From: Brevundimonas sp. UBA7635
GTDB lineage: Bacteria; Pseudomonadota; Alphaproteobacteria; Caulobacterales; Caulobacteraceae
Assembly: GCA_002483865.1 (NCBI GenBank)
Contig: DLIT01000181.1
Span: 5,864-11,159 of the forward strand
Direction: 5' to 3'
DNA: 5,296 nt
The notes under the pieces: model-generated
Told to the model about the DNA's origin: nothing
Database searches by the model: none
What the model saw: the letters and a program-made list of their open reading frames with translations, nothing else
Translations under genes and position numbers: made by a program
Part shown: one piece after another, positions 1 through 5,296 of the stretch
How the letters are laid out: the number at the start of each line of letters is the position of its first letter
How positions within the stretch are numbered: position 1 is the stretch's first letter

Positions 1-684
1 GTCCTGAACCGGGTCCGCGACCCCAACTATCCCTCAACTGTCTGCGGTGTGGTCTTCCAGGGGGCCGAGCGGGTGACCGGTTGCCAGTTCAGCTTTACCT
101 GCGACGGCTCGCTGGCTCGGGTACCGACAGCTTGGGCCTGGAGCCGCGCGCAGAAGGTCGCTGAACGGGCGCTGGCCGGGCACGTGGCCGCCCATGTGGG
201 CACGGCCACTCATTACCACGCTGACTATGTGCGGCCGTGGTGGGCACCGTCCTTGTCCAAGATTACCCAGGTAGGGGCCCATATCTTTTATCGCTGGAAA
301 GGGGCCGCAGGCGAAAGCGCAGCCTTTGTGGACCACTCCCTGGGACGCGAACCGGTGATCAATGAGGCCCTGTATGCCCAGCCGCGTCTGCCAGTCCTGG
401 CCGCGGCCGTGACCGGGGACAATCTGGTCAATGACGCTTCTGGCGACATCGGCCTGCTGTCGCCGGGTAATCGTCAGATCGAGTATGAAGGCACGATGCG
501 CATCGTCGGCGCTCCCAGCCTGGGCGGGCGGCGTCAGGCCAGTCCGGACGAGATCGCGGTCATCAATGAGAAGTTGCAGGCTTTTGAAGCGTCGGCGCGC
601 GGCGAGGCTGAAGGGCCTGCTGCATCCCCGCCACCGGGTGTCACGCCGATGGCGGTCGAGGAGATCGGGAAGCCCGCAGCATGA
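1..684 (+). CDS. Cell wall hydrolase, SleB/Hydrolase_2 family (C-terminal part; 5' end outside window)
   Basis: This frame is open from the first base, so the gene begins to the left of the window; 227 codons are visible, ending in TGA at 682-684. The fragment opens with VLNRVRDPNYPSTVCGVVFQ (fragment residues 1-20), followed by a Cys-containing stretch (Cys28, Cys34) and the block THYHADYV (70-77) with WW at 80-81 and GAHIFYRW at 92-99. This is the usual signature of the SleB-like hydrolase domain (Hydrolase_2). Family members cleave peptidoglycan in spore cortex or in the vegetative wall; in a non-sporulating alphaproteobacterium a wall-remodelling role is the natural inference. The conserved N-terminal glutamate region, and any signal peptide or membrane anchor, would lie outside the window, so export and activity cannot be judged. 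After about residue 105 the sequence is not a recognised domain and ends in a Pro/Ala-rich tail (about 203-227). An ATG at 49 is internal to the domain and is not the start. The family call is firm; the biological role is inferred. Confidence 0.9.
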   Translation, partial: VLNRVRDPNYPSTVCGVVFQGAERVTGCQFSFTCDGSLARVPTAWAWSRAQKVAERALAGHVAAHVGTATHYHADYVRPWWAPSLSKITQVGAHIFYRWKGAAGESAAFVDHSLGREPVINEALYAQPRLPVLAAAVTGDNLVNDASGDIGLLSPGNRQIEYEGTMRIVGAPSLGGRRQASPDEIAVINEKLQAFEASARGEAEGPAASPPPGVTPMAVEEIGKPAA

Positions 685-697
685 AGCCGAAGGCCCC

Positions 698-712
698 GCC
701 TGAAGCTCAGGC
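698..712. terminator. Short hairpin between the convergent hydrolase and trxB genes
   Basis: GCCTGA (698-703) and TCAGGC (707-712) form a perfect 6-bp stem with a 3-base loop. The right arm includes the trxB stop codon (707-709, read on the minus strand). Neither strand shows a T-tract after the stem, so it is at best a weak or factor-assisted terminator. The position between two convergent genes 22 bases apart is the main reason to list it. It could be chance. Confidence 0.3.
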
Positions 713-1693
713 AGGAGCAACCATTTCCTGAGCGATTCTGTGGTCTTCCTCGGCAAGGAAGCGGCCGGCATCCAGCGCTGCCATACAGCCCATGCCTGCG
801 GCCGTGACGGCCTGGCGATAGACGTCGTCGGTGACGTCGCCAGCGGCATAGACGCCCTCGATAGCGGTCTTGGGCGTGCCGGGCTGCACGACGATATAGC
901 CGCCTTCCTTCATTTCCAGCTGACCCGCGAACAGTTCGGACGAAGGGGCGTGACCGATGGCGATGAAGACGCCGTCAGCTTCAAGCTCGGTCAGTTCGCC
1001 CGTGACGGTGTTCTTCAGGCGCACGCCGGTGACGTTCTTGGCAAACCCTTCGGTCGCGCCCGTAATCTCGTCGATGGCACTGTTCCAAACGATCTTGACC
1101 TTCGGGTGAGCGAACAGACGCTCCTGCAGGATTTTTTCCGAACGCAGGGTGTCGCGGCGGTGAACCAGCGTGACGCTTTCGGCGAAGTTGGTCAGGAAGA
1201 GGGCCTCTTCCACGGCGGTGTTGCCACCTCCGACCACGATGACCTTCTTGCCGCGATAGAAGAAGCCGTCGCAGGTGGCGCAGGCTGAAACGCCAAAGCC
1301 CTGATAGGCGGCTTCGGATTCCAGGCCCAGCCATTTGGCCTGGGCTCCCGTCGAGATGATGATGGTCTCGGCCAGCATTTCGGTGCCCGAATCCAGCGTC
1401 AGGCGGAAGGGGCGCTGCGACAGGTCGGCTTTGGTGACGATGTCGTGAATGACCTCGGTGCCGACGTGCTCGGCCTGCTCCTGCATCTGCTGCATCAGCC
1501 AAGGACCCTGAATGGTCTCGGCGAAGCCCGGATAGTTTTCAACATCCGTGGTGATGGTGAGTTGCCCCCCCGGTTGCAGGCCGGCGATCACAACGGGGTT
1601 GAGCGAGGCCCGCGCGGCATAGATGGCGGCGGTCCAGCCAGCGGGGCCGGAACCGATGATGGCGACGCGAACTTTACGGGTTTCCTGGGTCAT
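707..1693 (-). CDS. trxB: Thioredoxin-disulfide reductase (TrxB)
   Basis: Cytoplasmic FAD enzyme that passes electrons from NADPH to thioredoxin, supporting ribonucleotide reductase and disulfide repair. At 328 aa it has the normal length for the low-molecular-weight bacterial type. Visible in order: FAD dinucleotide-binding motif GSGPAG at residues 14-19; the redox-active disulfide CATC at 138-141; a second nucleotide-binding motif GGGNTA at 155-160 with HRR at 178-180, the basic site that selects NADPH; and the C-terminal FAD motif GDVTD at 285-289. All key residues are present. The ATG at 1691-1693 places the first FAD motif at the usual distance from the N-terminus. The nearest Shine-Dalgarno-like sequence (AGGG at 1697-1700) is only 3 bases from the ATG, so initiation may be weak. 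It lies 102 bases downstream of the ELM1-family gene; a TCTAAAT stretch just before the RBS could be a -10 element, but no convincing -35 was found. Identification is secure. Confidence 0.97.
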   Translation of the reverse strand: MTQETRKVRVAIIGSGPAGWTAAIYAARASLNPVVIAGLQPGGQLTITTDVENYPGFAETIQGPWLMQQMQEQAEHVGTEVIHDIVTKADLSQRPFRLTLDSGTEMLAETIIISTGAQAKWLGLESEAAYQGFGVSACATCDGFFYRGKKVIVVGGGNTAVEEALFLTNFAESVTLVHRRDTLRSEKILQERLFAHPKVKIVWNSAIDEITGATEGFAKNVTGVRLKNTVTGELTELEADGVFIAIGHAPSSELFAGQLEMKEGGYIVVQPGTPKTAIEGVYAAGDVTDDVYRQAVTAAGMGCMAALDAGRFLAEEDHRIAQEMVAPA

Positions 1694-1795
1694 GGACCCT
1701 ATTTAGAGCGTGATTCTGACCTTCGCCACCGCCATCATGGTTGAGCATCGGTCGGGATTTCAGGCTTGGGCGCGGTTCCGGGCTGTCCCACCGGG

Positions 1796-2818
1796 TCAGG
1801 GCGCTGGCAGGCGCGCTAGCACCTCGCGCGCGGCGCGGGCCGTTTCGGCCAGAGGTGCATAGGTCCAGGTGGGCAAGGTCCCATCAAAAGATCGGGACGC
1901 GCCGTGTTCGCGCAAGGCCTGGTGCAGGCGCTGGAACTTGGTCTGGGGCCTGATCGGCACCATGGGCAGGATGTGGACGGGCTTGCCGGTCGAGGCGGCT
2001 TCGGTGGCCATATTGGCGCTGTCCTCGGTCACCAGGATGTGGTCGGCGTGGTGCAGGAAGCCGAAAAGGGGGTTCTCGCCCCTTCCATCCCAGATCCAAC
2101 CCGGCAAGCTGGACAGGCGGTCGGTCAGGATGGCCCGGGCCGCGTCCGGGGTGCGCCGCGAAAAGGTCAGCATAAGGCTGCCCCCACTGATCAGGATGGC
2201 ATTGCGGATCTGGTCCGCCAGATCGGCGGCATGGTCGGGCGTCAGGTCAAAGGCCTTGGACCGGCCCCCGATCATAACGGCCAAACGTGGATGGGGCAGG
2301 GGCTCGATCCGCTTGGCAAGGGCAGGGGCTGCCTCGGCCAGGCGGCGGGGCGTGATGCGGTGGGGGCTGCCCAGGATGGAGAGGACATTGGGGCCATTGA
2401 CGCCGTCATGGTCAGGCGCGACGATCAGGTCATAGACGCTGTTCTGCCAGCGCGGGTCCTGGGTCTGGACGACAAAGGTCCGGTCGCCGGATGCCGCTCT
2501 GATGCGAACGGAAAGGGGCAGGCTGGCCCGTCCCGTGGCGATCCAGACGTCCGGATAGGCAGGGCCACGCAGAAGCTCGGCTCCCTGGTCCAGCATCCAT
2601 GGCCGCTTCAGGCCTGACGGCAGCCGATCCAGGCCCGGCTTCCAGCGGACCGTTTTTCGCGTGATCACGGCCGGGGTCAGGTCCGCGACGGCCTCGGCGA
2701 GCCCGAGGGCCTGATTCTCGATCCCGGTGCGGCCGTCAGACACGACCCAGATCGACAAAGGGCGCGCAGATGATCCGCGCGCCCCTGGGGTCTCATCTCG
2801 GGTGGAGCTTATTTCCAC
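1796..2818 (-). CDS. ELM1-family protein (mitochondrial fission ELM1 / DUF1022)
   Basis: A protein of up to 340 aa in the ELM1/DUF1022 family. The eukaryotic members are named for a plant role in mitochondrial division; the function of bacterial members is not established, and the family is thought to have a glycosyltransferase GT-B-like fold. Numbering from the longest start, I see [17 protein letters not shown] at 27-43, QTQDPR at 118-123, IGGRSKAF at 183-190, SRRTP at 220-224 and the C-terminal block [18 protein letters not shown] (244-261), followed by [18 protein letters not shown] (263-280). The latter resembles the sugar-nucleotide-binding half of GT-B enzymes. No signal peptide or membrane segment is evident. 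The start is uncertain. The longest frame uses GTG at 2816-2818 and overlaps the greA end by 10 bases, but the next 20 codons run through a greA-type terminator and precede the conserved domain. TTG at 2756-2758 (codon 21) and GTG at 2741-2743 (codon 26) are alternatives; no in-frame ATG or good RBS exists here. Family call firm, start and function not. Confidence 0.87.
   Translation of the reverse strand: MEISSTRDETPGARGSSARPLSIWVVSDGRTGIENQALGLAEAVADLTPAVITRKTVRWKPGLDRLPSGLKRPWMLDQGAELLRGPAYPDVWIATGRASLPLSVRIRAASGDRTFVVQTQDPRWQNSVYDLIVAPDHDGVNGPNVLSILGSPHRITPRRLAEAAPALAKRIEPLPHPRLAVMIGGRSKAFDLTPDHAADLADQIRNAILISGGSLMLTFSRRTPDAARAILTDRLSSLPGWIWDGRGENPLFGFLHHADHILVTEDSANMATEAASTGKPVHILPMVPIRPQTKFQRLHQALREHGASRSFDGTLPTWTYAPLAETARAAREVLARLPAP
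2760..2784 (-). terminator. Intrinsic terminator after greA, inside the 5' end of the ELM1 ORF
   Basis: On the minus strand GGGCGCGC (2784-2777), a 9-base loop (2776-2768) and GCGCGCCC (2767-2760) form a perfect 8-bp, all-GC stem, followed at once by TTT (2759-2757). It starts 24 bases after the greA stop codon. The stem strength and the position after a stop codon fit rho-independent termination, although the T-tract is only three bases, so leakage is likely. The hairpin lies within codons 12-20 of the longest ELM1 reading frame. Confidence 0.65.
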
Positions 2819-3282
2819 TCGATCTTGAGGATTTCATAGGCCTTCACGCCACCGGGCGTGTTGACCTCGACCACGTCGCCGATCTCCTTCGAGATCAGGG
2901 CGCGAGCGATCGGCGAAGCGATGGAGATCTTGCCCGCCTTCACGTCGGCTTCGTGTTCGCCAACGATCTGATAGACGCCTTCTTCCTCGGTATCCTCGTC
3001 AACGAAGGTGACCGTGGCACCAAACTTGACCTGGTTGCCCGACAGTTTCGAGACGTCGATGACCTGGGCGCGCGACAGCTTGTCCTCGATGTCGGCAATC
3101 GAGCCTTCGATCCAGCCCTGGCGTTCCTTGGCTGCGTGATACTCGGCATTTTCAGACAGGTCGCCGTGCTCGCGTGCCTCCGCAATGGCCGCGATCACGC
3201 TTGGCCTTTCGACCGACTTCAATTGCTTCAGTTGTTCGTCGAGGACACGGTAGCCCTCGGCCGTCATCGGCACTTTTTCCAT
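2809..3282 (-). CDS. greA: Transcription elongation factor GreA
   Basis: GreA enters the secondary channel of backtracked RNA polymerase and stimulates cleavage of the RNA 3' end, rescuing stalled complexes. The 157-aa length matches the family. Residues 1 to about 75 form the N-terminal antiparallel coiled coil; its tip carries [10 protein letters not shown] (39-48) with the acidic pair Asp41 and Glu44 that help coordinate the catalytic magnesium. Residues from about 83 to 157 form the FKBP-like domain that contacts polymerase, with the hallmark [14 protein letters not shown] (117-130) followed by [11 protein letters not shown] (135-145). The ATG at 3280-3282 gives the family-typical MEKVPMT opening; Met6 is a less likely start. 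No strong Shine-Dalgarno precedes it. The TAA stop (2809-2811) is followed by a strong hairpin terminator, and the ELM1 frame overlaps the last codons. Upstream lie a candidate promoter and a hairpin-containing leader. Identification is secure. Confidence 0.98.
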   Translation of the reverse strand: MEKVPMTAEGYRVLDEQLKQLKSVERPSVIAAIAEAREHGDLSENAEYHAAKERQGWIEGSIADIEDKLSRAQVIDVSKLSGNQVKFGATVTFVDEDTEEEGVYQIVGEHEADVKAGKISIASPIARALISKEIGDVVEVNTPGGVKAYEILKIEWK

Positions 3283-3343
3283 TGTGTCGTGAGTTTCTTG
3301 TTTCGCCCTAAGACAGAAAAATAGACATTGAACTGCACAGTCG

Positions 3344-3366
3344 CGATCACGGGGCGCGCGTGATCG
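3344..3366 (-). other. Hairpin/dyad in the presumed greA leader
   Basis: CGATCACG (3344-3351) and CGTGATCG (3359-3366) are perfect 8-base inverted repeats around a 7-base GC-rich loop. If the promoter proposed at 3375-3403 is right, the hairpin is at the very 5' end of the greA mRNA. It lacks a T-tract immediately after the stem (TTTTT occurs only at 3321-3317, about 22 bases later). It could therefore stabilise the mRNA, serve as a DNA operator dyad, or be part of an attenuator. The role is unknown. Confidence 0.45.
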
Positions 3367-3374
3367 GGGCCGAG

Positions 3375-3403
3375 AAGTTAGGGCTTAGTTGCACCAAACT
3401 CAA
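3375..3403 (-). promoter_or_regulatory. Candidate sigma-70-type promoter for greA
   Basis: On the minus strand TTGAGT (3403-3398) and TAACTT (3380-3375) are separated by 17 bases, a fair match to -35 and -10 spacing and sequence for housekeeping sigma factors. The start of transcription would be near 3368, giving a leader of roughly 86 bases before the greA ATG. It lies in the 151-base gap between the GST stop and greA, where a promoter is expected. This rests on sequence similarity alone. Confidence 0.35.
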
Positions 3404-3412
3404 GGGTTGGCA

Positions 3413-3431
3413 TGTCGCTTTTGACGCGACA
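3413..3431 (-). terminator. Hairpin just after the GST stop codon
   Basis: TGTCGC (3413-3418) and GCGACA (3426-3431) form a 6-bp stem with a 7-base loop, beginning two bases after the GST stop on the minus strand. No T-tract follows in that direction. Location suggests a 3'-end structure separating the GST unit from the greA promoter region, but the evidence for true intrinsic termination is weak. Confidence 0.35.
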
Positions 3432-3433
3432 GA

Positions 3434-4102
3434 TCAGGCATAAGCATAGTCGCCCCCGCGTTCGCGCGCCTTTATCCAGGCCGGGCGGGCATGGACGGCC
3501 TTCAGAAATCGATCAATGTTCGGGTATTCGCTGCGTGAAACCGCCCGGCTGCAGGCGGCTTCAAGTGGAAAGCTCATCATGATGTCGGCGGCACTGAAAT
3601 CCTGGCCGGCGAACCAGCCGGTCTGGTTCAACTGGGATTCCTGCCAGGCAAGGTGAGTCTTGAGCTGCGGATCAATGAAGCCGCCATTGGCCTTGGCCGA
3701 GATGCTCTTAACCAGCGGGCGGATCAGGCCGGGTGCCCGCCTAGGCAACTGGGCAAAAACCAACTTCAGCAGAAGGGGGGGCATGGCTGAGCCTTCAGCA
3801 TAGTGGACCCAGTAGGTGAATTGGCGACCCTCGGGTGTGCCGCGAGGTGGGCGCAGGCGACCTTTTGCATCATAGGTGTCCAGCAGATACTCGATGATCG
3901 CCCCGGTCTCTACCACCGTGACTGATCCGTCCTGAAGGATCGGAGCCTTGCCGAGCGGGTGAACCCCTTTCAGCTCTGGCGGAGCGAGGTGGGTCTTGGG
4001 ATCACGCTCATAGCGGCGGATATTATAGTCCAGGCCCAGTTCTTCGAGCAGCCAGAGCACTCGCTGGGAACGACTGTCGGCCAGATGGTGGACAAGGATC
4101 AT
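3434..4102 (-). CDS. Glutathione S-transferase family protein, GTT1-like
   Basis: A 222-aa soluble protein with the two-domain GST layout. Residues 1 to about 80 are the thioredoxin-like glutathione-binding domain: HHLADSRSQRVLWLLEELGL (5-24) with Ser10 where many bacterial and GTT1-type GSTs place the thiol-activating residue; GKAP (51-54) carrying the conserved cis-proline; and ETGAIIEYL (65-73), the Glu-Ser/Thr pair that grips the gamma-glutamyl group. Residues from about 90 to 222 are the all-helical domain, opening with YWVHYAEGSAMPPLLLKL (97-114), typical of the GTT1-like subgroup, and including the folding motif FSAADIMMSFPLE (169-181). Family members conjugate glutathione to electrophiles or act as peroxidases; the substrate cannot be read from sequence. 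The ATG at 4100-4102 is preceded by AGGA (4113-4110) at 7-base spacing, supporting this start. It follows the small protein gene by 22 bases and probably shares its transcript. Confidence 0.94.
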   Translation of the reverse strand: MILVHHLADSRSQRVLWLLEELGLDYNIRRYERDPKTHLAPPELKGVHPLGKAPILQDGSVTVVETGAIIEYLLDTYDAKGRLRPPRGTPEGRQFTYWVHYAEGSAMPPLLLKLVFAQLPRRAPGLIRPLVKSISAKANGGFIDPQLKTHLAWQESQLNQTGWFAGQDFSAADIMMSFPLEAACSRAVSRSEYPNIDRFLKAVHARPAWIKARERGGDYAYA

Positions 4103-4124
4103 CGCAGGGTCCTGGGGATTGGGG

Positions 4125-4352
4125 TCAGATCAGTCTTTTTCGTCTACGCACTGACTTTTGCGGACCTGATGGAGGGCCCGCAGCGGGATTGGGGTTCTGA
4201 CCCGGTCTGGGCGACCGGGAGGCCCTGTAGGAACGCCACAACTCCCAGGCCCCGAGAGCCAGAGTCAGTTTTCCGGCATTGCGGCCAGCAGCCCGGCGCG
4301 ATCCGCGCGACAGAAGCAGGCCGCCGATCAGGGGTAACAGTCGCATCAGCAT
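4125..4352 (-). CDS. Small basic hypothetical protein (75 aa)
   Basis: I do not recognise a characterised family. The protein has a short hydrophobic N-terminus (LLPLIGGLLL, residues 5-14), an Arg-rich stretch (16-24), a second apolar patch (LTLALGAWELW, 29-39), and a Pro/Gly-rich then strongly basic tail (48-75, ending RRRKRLI). It could be a small membrane-associated protein; the apolar segments are too short for a confident transmembrane call. Support for coding comes from a good Shine-Dalgarno (AAGGGA, 4364-4359) six bases before the ATG, the 22-base gap to the GST gene, and GC-rich third positions in the first half. The second half uses AGA, CGA and CGT arginine codons and weaker third-position bias, so the tail may be poorly conserved. 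Met3 (4344-4346) is an alternative start. A competing out-of-frame ORF (4144-4425) has no such support. Confidence 0.6.
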   Translation of the reverse strand: MLMRLLPLIGGLLLSRGSRRAAGRNAGKLTLALGAWELWRSYRASRSPRPGQNPNPAAGPPSGPQKSVRRRKRLI

Positions 4353-4358
4353 GGCATT

Positions 4359-4364
4359 TCCCTT
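4359..4364 (-). promoter_or_regulatory. Ribosome binding site for the 75-aa ORF
   Basis: AAGGGA on the minus strand lies 6 bases upstream of the ATG at 4350-4352. It is the best Shine-Dalgarno-like match before any start codon in this window and is the main argument that the short ORF is translated and starts here. Confidence 0.5.
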
Positions 4365-4390
4365 GGGCGGACATGTCCTGAGGAAACGGC

Positions 4391-4442
4391 GAGGCCGGGC
4401 TTGGGTTCATCGACGTCGCTCCCAACCGTTACACCCGGCCTC
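4391..4442 (-). terminator. Long-stem structure at the end of the M20 gene
   Basis: GAGGCCGGG (4391-4399) and CCCGGCCTC (4434-4442) are perfect 9-base inverted repeats. Inside them TTGGG (4401-4405) pairs with CCCAA (4421-4425), and the loop holds the palindrome CGACGTCG (4411-4418). The outer right arm includes two bases of the M20 TGA stop (4441-4443), so the structure begins at the stop codon. On the minus strand the stem is followed by GCCGTTTCC, with only a three-base T run. It may terminate or process the M20 transcript before the small ORF, but the 34-base enclosed region is longer than a usual intrinsic terminator loop. Confidence 0.4.
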
Positions 4443-5296
4443 AGGACGCGCGGGCCAGCAGCCGCTCTGCCGAAACCACCGTGGCTTCAACCCCGGTGGT
4501 TATCGAGGCGCGAGGATCGATACGGAACAGGGGCGAATGGTGAGGTGGGGGATTGTCGGCCAGGTCGTCAGGCAGGCCGCCCACGGCAAAGATCACGGCC
4601 TTAACCCCGTGTTCGGGCGCACCATAGAAGGCGAAGTCCTCGGCGCCCATGCCCTGGCGCGTGATGTCCAGCACTCGCTCCTGGCCCAACTGGTCCAGTA
4701 TGGCCTGGCGCATGGTGGCGGCAGTTTCGCCATCATTGATGGTAGGCGGGGTGGATTCGGTGGGGGATCGCACGACGATCGGCAGACGGTCCTCGGGCAC
4801 ATTCAGGGCGCGGGCCGTGTTGAGGGCGATGCGATCGATACCATCCAGCAGGCGGTCGCGAACCGCATAGGAATCCGAGCGCACCGTCAGTTGCAGGTTC
4901 ACTTCCTCGGGGATGATGTTGTGCTTGGTGCCGCCGTGGATGGCTCCCACGGTGACGACCGCGCCCTGCAGCGGGTCCACCTCGCGGCTGCGCAGGGTCT
5001 GCAGCGCCGTAATGATCTGGGCCGAGGTTACGACCGGATCCACCGTCATGTGCGGGCTGGCCCCGTGGCCGCCCACACCCCTGACCTTGATGTCGACGCT
5101 GTCGGCGCTGGAATAGGCGATGGCGGGTGGCACCCAGACCGCGCCGCTCTTCAGCCCCGAGGTGACGTGGAAGCCAATGGCATAGTCCGGCTTGGGGAAG
5201 CGGGTGTAGAGGCCGTCCGCGATCATGGCCCTGGCCCCCTCGACCCGCTCTTCGGCTGGCTGGGCGATCAGGACCAGGGTGCCGGACCAGTTGTCC
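4441..5296 (-). CDS. M20 family metallopeptidase/amidohydrolase (5' end outside window)
   Basis: The frame is open to the right edge, so the N-terminus is missing; 284 codons are visible, ending in TGA at 4441-4443. Numbering the fragment from codon 5293-5295, it begins DNWSGTLVLIAQPAEERVEG (1-20), containing the Glu15-Glu16 pair typical of M20 catalytic and metal sites. GFHV follows at 41-44 (His43, likely metal ligand), then the inserted dimerisation domain with RGVGGHGASPHM (72-83) and GGTKHNIIPEE (121-131). The catalytic domain resumes with GMGAEDFAFY (215-224, Glu219) and closes with PPHHSPLFRID (250-260, His252/253). This is the pattern of the M20D subgroup, which hydrolyses N-acyl amino acids, hippurate or related amides using two zinc-type metals; the substrate is not readable. 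Full-length members are about 380-440 aa, so roughly 100-150 residues lie outside, possibly with a signal peptide. The ATG at 5224-5226 is internal: the sequence upstream of it is conserved family sequence. Confidence 0.94.
   Translation of the reverse strand, partial: DNWSGTLVLIAQPAEERVEGARAMIADGLYTRFPKPDYAIGFHVTSGLKSGAVWVPPAIAYSSADSVDIKVRGVGGHGASPHMTVDPVVTSAQIITALQTLRSREVDPLQGAVVTVGAIHGGTKHNIIPEEVNLQLTVRSDSYAVRDRLLDGIDRIALNTARALNVPEDRLPIVVRSPTESTPPTINDGETAATMRQAILDQLGQERVLDITRQGMGAEDFAFYGAPEHGVKAVIFAVGGLPDDLADNPPPHHSPLFRIDPRASITTGVEATVVSAERLLARAS

Noticed and set aside
34..849. 271-aa minus-strand ORF opposite the hydrolase and the trxB 3' end
   Set aside because: It lies antisense to a recognisable SleB domain and runs on into the trxB 3' region in another frame; no family features, as expected of open antisense frames in GC-rich DNA.
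740..1288. 182-aa plus-strand ORF inside trxB
   Set aside because: Antisense to an intact TrxB with all motifs; no recognisable domain.
1694..1795. 102-base gap between the ELM1-family gene and trxB searched for a terminator or promoter
   Set aside because: Only a weak TCTAAAT -10-like stretch without a credible -35, and no stem long enough to call; not listed as a feature.
1904..2617. 237-aa plus-strand ORF inside the ELM1-family gene
   Set aside because: Fully antisense to conserved ELM1 motifs; Gly/Gln-rich, low-complexity translation without family features.
2770..3324. 184-aa plus-strand ORF opposite greA
   Set aside because: Antisense to a complete GreA; a shadow of its codon structure.
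4115..4195. GGGATTGGGGT repeated at 4115-4125 and 4185-4195
   Set aside because: Two 11-base copies only, G-rich, one in the tail of the small ORF and one across its stop; no third copy or regular spacing.
4144..4425. 93-aa minus-strand ORF overlapping the 75-aa ORF in another frame
   Set aside because: It begins inside the inverted-repeat region of the M20 3' gap and has no RBS comparable to AAGGGA at 4364-4359; composition is not protein-like.
5224..5226. ATG as the start of the M20 protein
   Set aside because: The 23 codons upstream encode conserved M20 sequence including QPAEE, so this Met is internal and the gene continues past the right edge.

Overview
The window reads as ordinary chromosomal sequence of a high-GC alphaproteobacterium. 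The GreA, TrxB, ELM1-like and SleB-like proteins resemble those of Caulobacteraceae (Caulobacter/Brevundimonas type). That placement rests on recognising protein style and was not tested by a search. There are seven protein genes, two of them cut by the window edges. I see no rRNA, tRNA, CRISPR array, insertion sequence, phage gene or attachment site.

Layout. Bases 1-684 (+) hold the C-terminal part of a SleB-type cell wall hydrolase. Every other gene is on the minus strand. Read in the direction of transcription (right to left) they are: an M20 amidohydrolase whose start lies beyond the right edge (4441-5296), a small basic protein of unknown function (4125-4352), a GTT1-like glutathione S-transferase (3434-4102), greA (2809-3282), an ELM1/DUF1022-family protein (1796-2818, start uncertain) and trxB (707-1693). 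trxB ends tail to tail with the hydrolase gene across 22 bases. All gaps are under 160 bases, so there is no long gene-free stretch.

How the genes fit together. The small protein and the GST are 22 bases apart and probably share a transcript. greA and the ELM1-family gene are linked by an ORF overlap, but a strong intrinsic terminator lies exactly at that junction, so ELM1/trxB expression may depend on read-through from greA or on promoters of their own. TrxB (thioredoxin reduction) and the GST (glutathione chemistry) both deal with thiol redox, but they are separate units and no shared pathway is implied.

The non-coding signals deserve the most attention: the terminator inside the annotated start of the ELM1 ORF, a candidate greA promoter with a hairpin leader, complementarity between that leader and the greA terminator, and a dense set of inverted repeats just after the M20 stop codon. 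I found no convincing new multi-gene system.
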